DNA from: an uncultured beta proteobacterium
Lineage (GTDB): Bacteria; Pseudomonadota; Gammaproteobacteria; Burkholderiales; Burkholderiaceae_C
DNA: 64,000 nt
Direction: 5' to 3'
Assembly: GCA_903845935.1 (NCBI GenBank)
Contig: CAIMZI010000037.1
Location: 62,001-126,000, forward strand
The notes under the pieces were generated by a model, which ran no database searches, was not told the origin of the DNA, and saw only the letters and a program-made list of their open reading frames with translations. A program made the translations under genes and the position numbers. Position 1 is the stretch's first letter; the number at the start of each line of letters is the position of its first letter. This document shows positions 16,844-25,240 of this stretch, piece after piece.

Positions 16844-18037
16844 ATGGTAACCCAAACTGTAGAAACCGATGCGAAGGAAGCCGCTGGCGGTGGTAGCTTT
16901 CTGAAAAATAATTTGCGCGAATATGGACTGTTGCTGTCGCTGGTCGTGATCATGGTGTTCTTCCAGATTGAGACCGATGGCACACTGTTCCAGCCGCTCA
17001 ATCTGACCAACCTGATCCTGCAAAACAGCTACATCATTGTGATGGCGCTGGGCATGTTGCTGGTGATTGTGTCCGGCCACATCGACTTGTCGGTGGGCTC
17101 CGTCAGCGGTTTTGTCGGAGCAGTGGCCGCGGTGCTGATGGTCAACCACGGTGTGCACTTTGTCGTCGCCACCATCCTCTGTCTGATACTTGGCGGCGTG
17201 ATTGGCGCAGCCCAAGGCTATTGGGTGGCCTTCTACAAAATTCCGTCCTTTATCGTCACGCTGGCCGGCATGTTGGTGTTCAAGGGGCTGGCACTGGCCG
17301 TGCTGGAAGGCTCGTCCGTAGGACCCTTTCCCGACACCTTCCAACTGCTGAGCACCGGCTTTATCCCGGACCCTTTTCACGGCGAAACTCTGCGTGTCAC
17401 CTCGCTGGTTGCTGGCATCCTGATGGCCTTGGTGCTGCTGGTGAGCAAGGTGCGCGGACGCGCCGAGCGCGTCAAGCACGGCATGGAGAGCGAGCCCGCC
17501 ATTTTGTTCATGGTGAAGAACCTGGTGTTCGCCAGCATGATTGCGGCGTTTAGCTACATGCTGGCTTCCTACAAGGGCCTGCCGAACGTGCTGATCGTCA
17601 TGCTGCTCTTGATGCTCATCTATGACTTTGTCACCTCGCGCACCACCTTAGGACGGCGCATCTACGCGCTGGGTGGCAACGAGAAGGCAGCGCGTCTCTC
17701 GGGCATCAAGACCGAACGCCTGACCTTCTACACCTTCATCAACATGGGCATGCTGTCGGCGCTGGCCGGCCTGATCTTTGCGGCGCGCCTGAACACCGCC
17801 ACCCCCAAGGCCGGTCTCGGCTTTGAGCTGGACGTGATCGCCGCCTGCTTTATCGGCGGCGCTTCCGCCTCGGGTGGTGTGGGCAAGGTGCTGGGCGCGG
17901 TGATCGGCGCCTTCATCATGGGCGTGATGAACAACGGCATGTCCATCATGGGCATCGGCATTGACTACCAGCAGGTGATCAAGGGCTTGGTGCTGCTGGC
18001 GGCGGTGTGTGTGGACGTTTACAACAAGAAGAAATAG
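16844..18037 (+). CDS. xylH: Xylose ABC transporter permease
   Basis: This 397-residue membrane protein has about ten hydrophobic segments and the conserved BPD_transp_2 motifs VIVSGHIDLSVGSVSGFVGA and YALGGNEKAARLSGI. It also has the C-terminal FIGGASASGGVGKVLGAVIG. It forms the channel for the XylFG system. ATG 16844 lies just after the xylG stop. The gene ends four bases before the convergently encoded DAHP synthase, with no room for a separate terminator. Confidence 0.93.
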   Translation: MVTQTVETDAKEAAGGGSFLKNNLREYGLLLSLVVIMVFFQIETDGTLFQPLNLTNLILQNSYIIVMALGMLLVIVSGHIDLSVGSVSGFVGAVAAVLMVNHGVHFVVATILCLILGGVIGAAQGYWVAFYKIPSFIVTLAGMLVFKGLALAVLEGSSVGPFPDTFQLLSTGFIPDPFHGETLRVTSLVAGILMALVLLVSKVRGRAERVKHGMESEPAILFMVKNLVFASMIAAFSYMLASYKGLPNVLIVMLLLMLIYDFVTSRTTLGRRIYALGGNEKAARLSGIKTERLTFYTFINMGMLSALAGLIFAARLNTATPKAGLGFELDVIAACFIGGASASGGVGKVLGAVIGAFIMGVMNNGMSIMGIGIDYQQVIKGLVLLAAVCVDVYNKKK

Positions 18038-18040
18038 GAA

Positions 18041-19132
18041 TCAACTGGCGCGGCGTGTACGCACCGCCGCCGCCAGCTCTTCCAGCACCGGAATAGTCTG
18101 CACCATGCTGATGCAGGCGTCCGTCACCGATAAACCATGTTTGAGCGGCACACCGGGCGTGATGTCCTGGCGCCCTTCTTCCAGATGGCTCTCGATCATG
18201 ATGCCGGTGATGCGGCTATCACCGGACGCGATTTGCGCCGCCACATCGGCCGCCACCACGATCTGGCGCTGGTGTTGCTTGCTGCTGTTGGCGTGGCTCA
18301 CATCGACCATCACCTGCTCGCGCAACCCTGCACCCTTGAGCAGCGCGCAGGCTGCGTCCACATCGGCCTTCGAATAGTTGGTCTGCTTGCCGCCGCGCAG
18401 GATCACATGGCAGTCGTTGTTGCCACGGGTCTCGAAAATTGCCACCTGGCCCATCTTGGTCATGCCCATAAAAGCGTGTGCGGCCTGCGCCGCCTGGATG
18501 GCATCGCTGGCGACTTTCAGGCCGCCGTCGGTGCCGTTCTTGAAGCCTACCGGGCAAGAGAGACCGCTGGCGAGTTGGCGGTGGCTCTGGCTCTCGGTGG
18601 TGCGCGCGCCGATGGCGCCCCAGCTCACCAGTTCGCTGATGAATTGTGGGCTGAGCAGGTCCAAAAATTCGGTGGCCACGGGCAGGCCGAGTTCCAGAAT
18701 GTCCAACATCAGGCGGCGGGCCATCTCCAGGCCCTGGTTGATGGCAAAGCTGCCGTCCAGGTGCGGATCGTTGATGTAGCCCTTCCAGCCTACGGTGGTG
18801 CGCGGCTTCTCGAAGTACACGCGCATCACCACCAGCAGATCGTCCTTCAGCGCCTCCGCCTGTGTTTTTAGCTGCCGGGCGTATTCCATGGCCTGTGCAT
18901 GGTCGTGGATGGAGCAGGGGCCCACCACCACGATCAGCCGGTCGTCCGCACCATGCAGTACGCGCGAAATGGCGGCGCGGCTGCTCTCTACTAAGGACTG
19001 CGCTGCTTGCGGCATGGGCAGCTTTTCTTCCAGCAGCGCGGGCGTGATCATCGGCCGCACCGCGCTTATGCGCGTGTCATCAATGCGGGTGGAGTCGTGG
19101 GTGGTAAGGGGTGCGGCAATTGAAGAAGTCAT
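18041..19132 (-). CDS. 3-deoxy-7-phosphoheptulonate synthase (class I DAHP synthase)
   Basis: This 363-residue TIM-barrel enzyme joins phosphoenolpyruvate and erythrose 4-phosphate, the first step of aromatic amino-acid synthesis. It has the class I landmarks VVGPCSIHD, RVYFEKPRTTVGWKG, the metal-ligand regions NDCHVILRGGKQTNY and VMVDVSHANSSKQH, and IMIESHLEEGRQ. Its N-terminal extension corresponds to the feedback-control region of AroF/G/H proteins, but which amino acid inhibits it cannot be told. ATG 19132 was chosen because the upstream extension contains no conserved sequence. It diverges from phaB. Confidence 0.94.
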   Translation of the reverse strand: MTSSIAAPLTTHDSTRIDDTRISAVRPMITPALLEEKLPMPQAAQSLVESSRAAISRVLHGADDRLIVVVGPCSIHDHAQAMEYARQLKTQAEALKDDLLVVMRVYFEKPRTTVGWKGYINDPHLDGSFAINQGLEMARRLMLDILELGLPVATEFLDLLSPQFISELVSWGAIGARTTESQSHRQLASGLSCPVGFKNGTDGGLKVASDAIQAAQAAHAFMGMTKMGQVAIFETRGNNDCHVILRGGKQTNYSKADVDAACALLKGAGLREQVMVDVSHANSSKQHQRQIVVAADVAAQIASGDSRITGIMIESHLEEGRQDITPGVPLKHGLSVTDACISMVQTIPVLEELAAAVRTRRAS

Positions 19133-19284
19133 GTAGGGAATTTTAAGGCGCGAACTGCTGGGCACGAAGCCCTTCCCATGGCTTGCTATTCCGTGCCTTC
19201 GCTTTTGTGAATTCGCAAGTCGCGCAAGCCCGTTGCCTGCAAAAAATGGCGGATATGGCGGTGAGAGCAGAAAGGAATTCAAAC

Positions 19285-20016
19285 ATGGGCAGCACTTCAC
19301 GCGTGGCCTTGGTCACAGGCGGAACGGTTGGCATAGGTGCCGCCATTTCCGAGGCATTGCTCGCGGCTGGCTACCGTGTGGCCGCCAACTATGGGCACAA
19401 CATCGAAGCTGCACATCGGTTCGAGGCACGCACCGGCATCAAGACTTTTGCCTGGAATGTGGCCGATCTGCAGGCCTGCCGCGACGGCATCGCATCTGTG
19501 CAGGCGGCGCTGGGTCCGGTGGAGGTACTGGTCAACAACGCTGGTATCACGCGCGATGCGATGCTGCATAAGATGACGGAATGGCAGTGGCGGGAGGTGA
19601 TCGATGTGGACCTGAGTGGCTGTTTCAATATGTGCCGCTCGGTGATTGAGGGTATGCGTGAGCGGCACTTCGGGCGCATCGTCAACGTCAGCTCGGTCAA
19701 TGGTCTCTCTGGTCAGGCGGGGCAGACCAACTATGCCGCAGCCAAGGCCGGCTTGATTGGCCTGACCAAGTCCTTGGCCCTGGAGGGCGCGGCACGCAAC
19801 ATCACGGCCAATGCTATTGCTCCGGGCTATACCGACACCGCCATGGTGGCTGGACTCAGCCCGGAGGTGATGGCTCAAGTGCTGAAGTCTGTACCCTGTG
19901 GGCGTCTGGCTACGCCAGCCGAGATCGCCCGCGGTGTGGTCTTTCTCGTGGCGGATGGCGCTGGCTACATCAATGGCGCCACGCTCTCCATCAACGGTGG
20001 CAAGTATCTCGCCTGA
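19285..20016 (+). CDS. phaB: Acetoacetyl-CoA reductase
   Basis: This 243-residue short-chain dehydrogenase matches PhaB: VALVTGGTVGIGAAI, NNAGITRDAMLHKM, NVSSVNG, the catalytic NYAAAKAG and the closing GATLSINGGKYLA. It reduces acetoacetyl-CoA to (R)-3-hydroxybutyryl-CoA with NADPH, the monomer for polyhydroxybutyrate. The polymerase and thiolase genes are not in this window, so it stands apart from a phaCAB operon. ATG 19285 was preferred over upstream codons because MGSTSRVALVTGG is the usual beginning. It ends at a strong convergent terminator hairpin. Confidence 0.9.
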   Translation: MGSTSRVALVTGGTVGIGAAISEALLAAGYRVAANYGHNIEAAHRFEARTGIKTFAWNVADLQACRDGIASVQAALGPVEVLVNNAGITRDAMLHKMTEWQWREVIDVDLSGCFNMCRSVIEGMRERHFGRIVNVSSVNGLSGQAGQTNYAAAKAGLIGLTKSLALEGAARNITANAIAPGYTDTAMVAGLSPEVMAQVLKSVPCGRLATPAEIARGVVFLVADGAGYINGATLSINGGKYLA

Positions 20017-20061
20017 GCTTCACAGCGCAAGCAAAACTTCGCTCAGCGGTCTGATCTCCTT

Positions 20062-20091
20062 AGTTCCCAAGATCAGCGGATCTTGGGAACT
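20062..20091. terminator. Bidirectional hairpin between phaB and the Crp/Fnr gene
   Basis: A 13-bp perfect inverted repeat (20062-20074 with 20079-20091, loop AGCG) lies between two converging genes. It lacks a long T tract on either side, so its termination strength is uncertain, but the position and symmetry fit a shared terminator. Confidence 0.7.
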
Positions 20092-20106
20092 TCACCGCTT
20101 AGTTCA

Positions 20107-20865
20107 TCAGCCTTCGTAATGCACCAGCGCTTCCATATTTAGAATCGTGATGTCTCGGTTGGAAACTTCGATAATCTCGAGATGACTCAAGGCAGACAAG
20201 GCGCGGCTGACGGTCTCCAAGGTCACGCTCATGTAGCTTCCGATATCGCGACGCGTCATCGGCAGGCGCAAGCACCGCGGCGACAAGCCCTGAGCGGCAT
20301 GGTGTTCTGAAAGACCTGCCAAAAAGCGCGCCACTCGCACCTCCGATTTGGCCGCGTGCGTGATGGCGTGGCAACTTTGGCGACGGGCAACCTCGCGGCT
20401 GATGGCCCAGTAAATCATGTGCTCGATCCCGTCTCCCGCACGCCCAGGTGAGAAGTAGTCGTCGGTCGGCAATCGAATGACCTCGCATTCTGTCAACGCG
20501 AAGGTCTCGCACCAATAATGTTGCTTGCACGCACCTTCTGCACCCAGCAGGTCGCCCTGAAGCGAGAATGCAATGACGTGCTCACTGCCATCGGCCTGCG
20601 TAAGCACCGTTTTGAGGGCACCGAAACGCACTACATAAATACCCCCGAACTCCTGTCCCATTACAAAGACCGACTGGCCGGCGTGTACGCGACGGCGGCG
20701 GAACTCCGGAATATCCGTGGGGGCACTGCAATGGCCATCGTACTGAAGTAGTTTGATCACTTCACCCAAGGTGGCCCAGTCCGATTGCATTTGCAATGCC
20801 TGGCGCGACATGCGCGCTAAAGAATAGTCCGAGACCGTGGTATCGAGCATGGTTTGATTTTTCAT
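20107..20865 (-). CDS. Crp/Fnr-family transcriptional regulator without FNR iron-sulfur motif
   Basis: This 252-residue protein has a cNMP-binding-like beta-roll (about residues 55-150, FRRRRVHAGQSVFVMGQEFGGIYVV) and a C-terminal winged helix. The recognition helix reads VTLETVSRALSAL, with the E--SR pattern of FNR-type proteins that bind TTGAT-N4-ATCAA. The N-terminal region has only one cysteine (GHCSAP), so the four-cysteine oxygen-sensing cluster of FNR is absent. Other cysteines near CKQHYWCETFALTEC could respond to redox. ATG 20865 (MKNQTM) or ATG 20850 are possible starts. Its upstream region carries three dyads shared with the BON gene. Confidence 0.88.
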   Translation of the reverse strand: MKNQTMLDTTVSDYSLARMSRQALQMQSDWATLGEVIKLLQYDGHCSAPTDIPEFRRRRVHAGQSVFVMGQEFGGIYVVRFGALKTVLTQADGSEHVIAFSLQGDLLGAEGACKQHYWCETFALTECEVIRLPTDDYFSPGRAGDGIEHMIYWAISREVARRQSCHAITHAAKSEVRVARFLAGLSEHHAAQGLSPRCLRLPMTRRDIGSYMSVTLETVSRALSALSHLEIIEVSNRDITILNMEALVHYEG

Positions 20866-20885
20866 TCTTGTTATCCCCAGCACCG

Positions 20886-20978
20886 TGTACCCGGCGGGTA
20901 CAAATACCAGCGCCGTGGCCCTAATGTAGTAATCCAAAAGACAATTGTCTGTAGGGATATATTGACACTTGCAGTGTC
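20886..20978. promoter_or_regulatory. Three inverted repeats between the Crp/Fnr and BON genes
   Basis: The 255-bp divergent region has three perfect dyads: TGTACCC-GGC-GGGTACA (20886-20902), AGACAATTGTCT (20939-20950) and GACACT-TGC-AGTGTC (20964-20978). The first lies about 20 bases before the Crp/Fnr start and would be in its 5' leader; the others are near possible promoter positions. None matches the FNR consensus. They are unlike each other, so more than one regulator may be involved. Confidence 0.5.
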
Positions 20979-21120
20979 CATTAGCCCGAATGCTGGCCAT
21001 GCAGTCCATGCCCAATTTTGTGAATTCGCAACATGCCAATCGCCCGCAATACCTACAGTTCACATCGCGCATCCAACACAAAAACGCCTTGGCGCGGGCA
21101 CTAACACAGGAAGGTAAAGT

Positions 21121-21366
21121 ATGCGAACTGACGCCGAACTGATGACCGATTTGATGGAACGCTTTGATGCCATTCCCTCAGTCGATGTATCCGATATCGA
21201 AGTGCATGTAGACAATGGCATGGTGACCTTAATTGGTGAGGTTGACACCCACCAAACGCGCTTCCAGGTTGAGCGCGCGGCCCACAAAGTCCCTGGCTTG
21301 CGCGGCCTGCAAATCCAGATTAGGCCGACCAAGCTCTCGGTGCCGCGGGGTGGCAGGCACGCCTGA
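21121..21366 (+). CDS. BON-domain protein
   Basis: This 81-residue protein is a single BON domain: RTDAELMTDLMERF, DVSDIEVHVDNGMVTLIGEVDTH and RAAHKVPGLRGLQIQIR. BON domains associate with phospholipid membranes or osmotic-stress proteins. There is no signal peptide, which is unusual for OsmY-like members, so it may act in the cytoplasm. A clear AGGAAGG site precedes the ATG at 21121. It diverges from the Crp/Fnr gene and converges on the inositol transporter permease gene. Confidence 0.85.
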   Translation: MRTDAELMTDLMERFDAIPSVDVSDIEVHVDNGMVTLIGEVDTHQTRFQVERAAHKVPGLRGLQIQIRPTKLSVPRGGRHA

Positions 21367-21383
21367 GGCGCAGCTGAAAAACC

Positions 21384-22424
21384 TCAGCGGCCGCGCTTCT
21401 TGTTGCGGTACTGGTCGGCAATCACTGCGGCGACGATGATGGCGCCCTTTACCATTTCTTGGTAGTAGGCGTCTATGCGGATGAAGGTAAAGCCCGACAT
21501 CATCACGCCCAGGATCAGCACGCCGATGACGGTACCGGTGATGCGGCCCAGGCCGCCCACCAGCGAGGTGCCGCCAATCACCACGGCGGCAATCGCATCC
21601 AGCTCGTACATCACGCCCATGCCAGACTGGCCGGAAATGGCGCGGGCCGCTGTGACGCTGCCGGCAATACCGGAAAGCAGACCGGCGATGGTGTAGATGT
21701 AGACCAAATGGCGGTTCACATTGATGCCGGAGACGCGTGCCGCCTGGCGATTCGCACCGATGGCATATGTGAACTTGCCAAAGCGGGTGTAGCGTAGAAC
21801 GATGTGAAAGATCGCGGCAATCACCAAAAAGATGTAGACCGGATTCGCGCCAGATCCAATCGCGGCAAAGTCATCGGTCAGCATGGAAACCGGCATACCA
21901 CCGGTAAACCATTTGGCAAAGCCGCGCGCTGCCACCATGGTGCCCAGCGTGGCAATAAAGGGCGGGATGGCGGTGAAGGCGATCAGCGAACCGTTGAGCA
22001 GACCGATCAACAGGCCCACCGTCATACCGGCCAGAATCGGCCAGATCACGGGCAGGTCGGTCAGCGCCGGGAACACGGCGCGCGGAAAGTCCGACACCTG
22101 GGCCAGACTGGCCGACACCACCGCCGTGGCCGCCACCACCGAGCCGGAGGACAGGTCGATGCCGCTGGTGATGATGACCATGTTGACGCCCACCGCGATG
22201 ATGCCTACCACCGACATCTGCAGGATGATGATTTGCAGACGCTCGCTGTTGAAGATAAAGCTCTGTCCGTTGATGTACCAGCCCAGGGCTTCGAAGAACA
22301 GGCTGATGCCGACCAACACCATCAGGATGCTGGCCTCGGGCGGCCACTTGAATTTCGTGCTGGTTCCCACCGAGGGCGCGCGGGATGCAGGTGCGTTTGT
22401 GGCGTTGGAGATAGTCATGGTCAT
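21384..22424 (-). CDS. Inositol-type sugar ABC transporter permease (CUT2)
   Basis: This 346-residue protein has eight to ten hydrophobic segments and the BPD_transp_2 motifs MVIITSGIDLSSGSVVAA and AIGANRQAARVSGINV, plus AAVVIGGTSLVGGLGRITGTVIG near the end. It is the membrane channel of a ribose/inositol-class importer. Its gene follows those of the ATPase and binding protein on the minus strand, and the three diverge from iolCDEB, which points to inositol as the cargo. The start is ATG 22424 (MTMTIS) or the Met two codons later. Confidence 0.9.
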   Translation of the reverse strand: MTMTISNATNAPASRAPSVGTSTKFKWPPEASILMVLVGISLFFEALGWYINGQSFIFNSERLQIIILQMSVVGIIAVGVNMVIITSGIDLSSGSVVAATAVVSASLAQVSDFPRAVFPALTDLPVIWPILAGMTVGLLIGLLNGSLIAFTAIPPFIATLGTMVAARGFAKWFTGGMPVSMLTDDFAAIGSGANPVYIFLVIAAIFHIVLRYTRFGKFTYAIGANRQAARVSGINVNRHLVYIYTIAGLLSGIAGSVTAARAISGQSGMGVMYELDAIAAVVIGGTSLVGGLGRITGTVIGVLILGVMMSGFTFIRIDAYYQEMVKGAIIVAAVIADQYRNKKRGR

Positions 22425-22440
22425 GCTTTTTTGGGTCAAA

Positions 22441-23967
22441 TTATTTGGCTGCCAGGTCCATGATGGAAATCTGGTCTGCGTCATTGCGGTCGAGGATGCC
22501 GGACACATGGCCTTCGTGCATCACGACGATGCGGTCGCTCATGCCCAGCACCTCGGGCATTTCCGACGAGATCATCAGAATCGCCACGCCCTGCCCCGCC
22601 AGCTCGGACACCAAACGGTGGATTTCGGCCTTGGCGCCTACGTCAATGCCGCGTGTGGGTTCATCCAAAATCAGGATCTTGGGGTTGGTCAGCAGCCAGC
22701 GTCCTACCAGCACCTTTTGCTGGTTGCCGCCCGACAGGTTCAGGATGATCTCGTCCATTCCGGGGGTCTTCACGCGCAGCCGCTGGGCCATGGCGATGCA
22801 GTCGGCGTTGAGCTGCTTGTTCTGCACAAAGCCGTTCTTCACGTAGCGTTGATTCAGCACCGCGCTGTCCATGTTTTCCTGGATGTTCAGACCCAGGAAG
22901 CAGCCGGTCTCCTTGCGGTCCTCGGTCAGAAAGGCCATGCCTTCGGCCAGGGCCACGGCCGGGCTGTGCATCACAACCTGCTTTCCATTGATGGTGATGG
23001 TTCCTGACGTCGCTGGGGTCACGCCGAACAGGGCCTCGGCCACATTCGAGCGGCCCGAGCCGACCAGTCCGGCCATGCCAACGATTTCACCGGCGCGCAC
23101 ATCAAAGCTGATGTCGCTAAACACACCGTCCAGGCACAGGTTCTTGACGGACAGCACGACCTCGCCAATCGGCACTTCCAGCTTGGGAAACATCTGGGTG
23201 ATTTCGCGGCCCACCATCATCTTGATGATGTCGTCGCGGGTCACTTCAGAAGAGAGTTTGGTGGCGATGTACTTGCCGTCGCGGAACACCGAAAACTCGT
23301 CCGCAATCTCGAACAGCTCGTTCATCTTGTGTGTGATGTAGATGATGCCCTTTCCCTGCGCACGCAGCGTGTGGATGATGGCAAACAAATGCGCCACTTC
23401 CTTTTCGGTCAAGGCCGAGGTGGGCTCATCCATGATCAGCACATCGGAGTTGTAGGACACGGCCTTGGCGATTTCCACCATCTGGCGATTCGCCACCGAC
23501 AGGGTCTGCACTTCGACCCGCACGTCGATGTCGATGTTGAGCGTCTTGAACAGTGCTTCGGTCTGGCGGTAGAGGGCGGCGTGGTCCACAAAGCCGAAGC
23601 GGTTTTTGGGTTCGCGGGTGATCCAGACGTTTTCTGCCACCGTCATGAACGGCATCAGATTCAATTCCTGGTGAATCATGGCGATGCCCTGATTCAGCGC
23701 GTCGATCGGCGACTTCAGCGTGATCTTCTGGCCCTTGAGGCTGATGTCACCCCGGTCCGGCATGTAGATGCCGGCAATGATCTTCATCAGCGTGGATTTG
23801 CCCGCGCCGTTCTCGCCCATCAGGGCGTGCACGGTGCCGGCGCGCAGCTTGAAGCCGACATTGTCCAAGGCGACCACGCCGGGGAAGCCCTTGCGGATTC
23901 CGTGGATTTCCAGCAGCGGCGGCTCCGCTGCGCTCGCAGGCTGCAATGCGGTGGCTGATTCAGGCAT
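22441..23967 (-). CDS. Inositol-type sugar ABC transporter ATP-binding protein
   Basis: This 508-residue double ABC ATPase has [13 protein letters not shown] and [15 protein letters not shown] in the first half, and [30 protein letters not shown] and [15 protein letters not shown] in the second. The second Walker A is degenerate, as usual in CUT2 systems. Translation is likely initiated at ATG 23967 because the domain begins [14 protein letters not shown] shortly after. It follows the binding-protein gene after an 80-bp gap with a stem-loop, and precedes the permease by 16 bases. Confidence 0.92.
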   Translation of the reverse strand: MPESATALQPASAAEPPLLEIHGIRKGFPGVVALDNVGFKLRAGTVHALMGENGAGKSTLMKIIAGIYMPDRGDISLKGQKITLKSPIDALNQGIAMIHQELNLMPFMTVAENVWITREPKNRFGFVDHAALYRQTEALFKTLNIDIDVRVEVQTLSVANRQMVEIAKAVSYNSDVLIMDEPTSALTEKEVAHLFAIIHTLRAQGKGIIYITHKMNELFEIADEFSVFRDGKYIATKLSSEVTRDDIIKMMVGREITQMFPKLEVPIGEVVLSVKNLCLDGVFSDISFDVRAGEIVGMAGLVGSGRSNVAEALFGVTPATSGTITINGKQVVMHSPAVALAEGMAFLTEDRKETGCFLGLNIQENMDSAVLNQRYVKNGFVQNKQLNADCIAMAQRLRVKTPGMDEIILNLSGGNQQKVLVGRWLLTNPKILILDEPTRGIDVGAKAEIHRLVSELAGQGVAILMISSEMPEVLGMSDRIVVMHEGHVSGILDRNDADQISIMDLAAK

Positions 23968-23994
23968 GGAAGGTCTCGTGTAAAACGGGGAAAG

Positions 23995-24024
23995 GCAATA
24001 CAAGCCCCGCAGGGCCTGTATTGC
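23995..24024 (-). terminator. Intercistronic stem-loop after the inositol binding-protein gene
   Basis: A 13-bp stem with one G-U pair (GCAATACA arm at 23995-24002, matching TGTATTGC at 24017-24024) lies between the binding-protein and ATPase genes. In the direction of transcription it is followed by CTTTCCCCG, not a long T run. It probably stabilises or partly terminates the binding-protein mRNA. Confidence 0.6.
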
Positions 24025-24047
24025 AAAGACTCGCTGTCGCTTGCGGC

Positions 24048-24977
24048 TTAGTTCTTGCCGGTGTACTTGCTCAGGTTGGCAGGTGTCACCAACTCGAAAG
24101 GCACATTGACAAAGCGCTCAACCGATTGCTTCTTGATCAGCTTGAGGGCAGCGTCCACAGCGCCAGCACCTTGACCGGCGGCGTTCTGGAACACGGTGGC
24201 CTTCAGGTCGCCGGCCTTCATGGAAGCCAGTGCGTCAGGTGTTGCGTCCACACCGGCAACGATGGTGGCAGCAGTCCACTTCTTGCCAGCCTTCAGGGCA
24301 TTGATGGCGCCCACGGCCATTTCGTCGTTGTTGGCGATGACGGCGTCAAACTTCACGCCGGAGGACAGCCAGTTGGTCATGATGTCCTGTGCCTTGGTGC
24401 GGTCCCATTTGCCTTCGCGCTTGTCCACAATCTTCATGCCGCTGCATTCCTTGGTGGCGATGACTTCTTCGATGTCCTTGGTGCGGGTGCGGGCGGCTTC
24501 GTTGGAGAGCTCACCCATCAGCACCAGGATGTCGCCCTTGCCCTTGAGCAGGCGGCAAACTTCCTTGGTTTCCAGGGTGCCTGACACTTTTTCGTCGGAA
24601 GCCACAAAGGCCACGCCAGCCGGCAGCTTTTCAAAGTCAACCGGCTTGCGGTTCACGTAGATAAGCGGGATCTTGGCATCGGTCACCATCTTGGTGATCT
24701 TGGGCGTGGCATCGGTGTCCACCGGGTTGACGATGATGGCGTCGACCTTTTGCGCAATCAGGTTCTGGATCTGGCTGAGCTGCTTGCCCACATCACCGCC
24801 GGCATCTTCCACTTGCACGGTAGCGCCGGCCTTTTTGCCAGCGTCCACGGTACCGTTCTTCAGGATGGTCAGGAAGGTGTCGAGTTCGGCCATGGCCAGA
24901 CCGATTTTTTGTGCATGGGCAGCTATGGGGGCCAGCAAGGTGGCAGATACGGCAGCAGCGATCAGAAGTTTTTTCAT
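24048..24977 (-). CDS. Inositol-type sugar ABC transporter binding protein
   Basis: This 309-residue protein has a signal peptide (residues 1-22, cleavage after AHA) and a type I periplasmic-binding fold of the ribose/inositol class: [56 protein letters not shown] and [18 protein letters not shown]. It diverges from iolC over a 263-bp region. The inositol assignment comes from that context and from resemblance to IbpA-type proteins; ribose or another cyclitol remains possible. Confidence 0.9.
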   Translation of the reverse strand: MKKLLIAAAVSATLLAPIAAHAQKIGLAMAELDTFLTILKNGTVDAGKKAGATVQVEDAGGDVGKQLSQIQNLIAQKVDAIIVNPVDTDATPKITKMVTDAKIPLIYVNRKPVDFEKLPAGVAFVASDEKVSGTLETKEVCRLLKGKGDILVLMGELSNEAARTRTKDIEEVIATKECSGMKIVDKREGKWDRTKAQDIMTNWLSSGVKFDAVIANNDEMAVGAINALKAGKKWTAATIVAGVDATPDALASMKAGDLKATVFQNAAGQGAGAVDAALKLIKKQSVERFVNVPFELVTPANLSKYTGKN

Positions 24978-25045
24978 GATGTCTCCAGATGGAATGGGGT
25001 CAACGAACGAATTTGCAAACAGTGTTATGCGGCGCGGACAAGCTA

Positions 25046-25138
25046 GAAATGTTTTTGCACCACCGCAGTAAATATAGCCAAATTTTTCTAAAAAGGGAAA
25101 ATATTTTCTAAGTAATTACACCTAGAGAAAGCTTTTTC
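25046..25138. promoter_or_regulatory. Three GAAA-N2-WTTTTC-like sites in the divergent iol promoter region
   Basis: Three related 12-mers lie between the inositol transporter and iolC: GAAATGTTTTTG (25046-25057), GAAAATATTTTC (25097-25108, a perfect palindrome) and GAAAGCTTTTTC (25127-25138). Their starts are 51 and 30 bases apart, close to five and three helical turns, so a protein bound to all would lie on one face of DNA. They resemble the GGAA-N6-TTCC motif of rhizobial IolR regulators. No RpiR-type regulator gene is in the window. Confidence 0.55.
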
Positions 25139-25240
25139 TTTATAATCTACATTCAGTCGCACTAGGTCAAAAGCCCTGTGCCAGCATGCGCAGGGGGTGC
25201 GCGACCACCGATTTACCTCACTATTGATGGAACACTCGCA

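Noticed and set aside
20107..20865. Oxygen-sensing FNR
   Set aside because: The N-terminal four-cysteine motif needed for the iron-sulfur cluster is missing, so only the general Crp/Fnr family is claimed.
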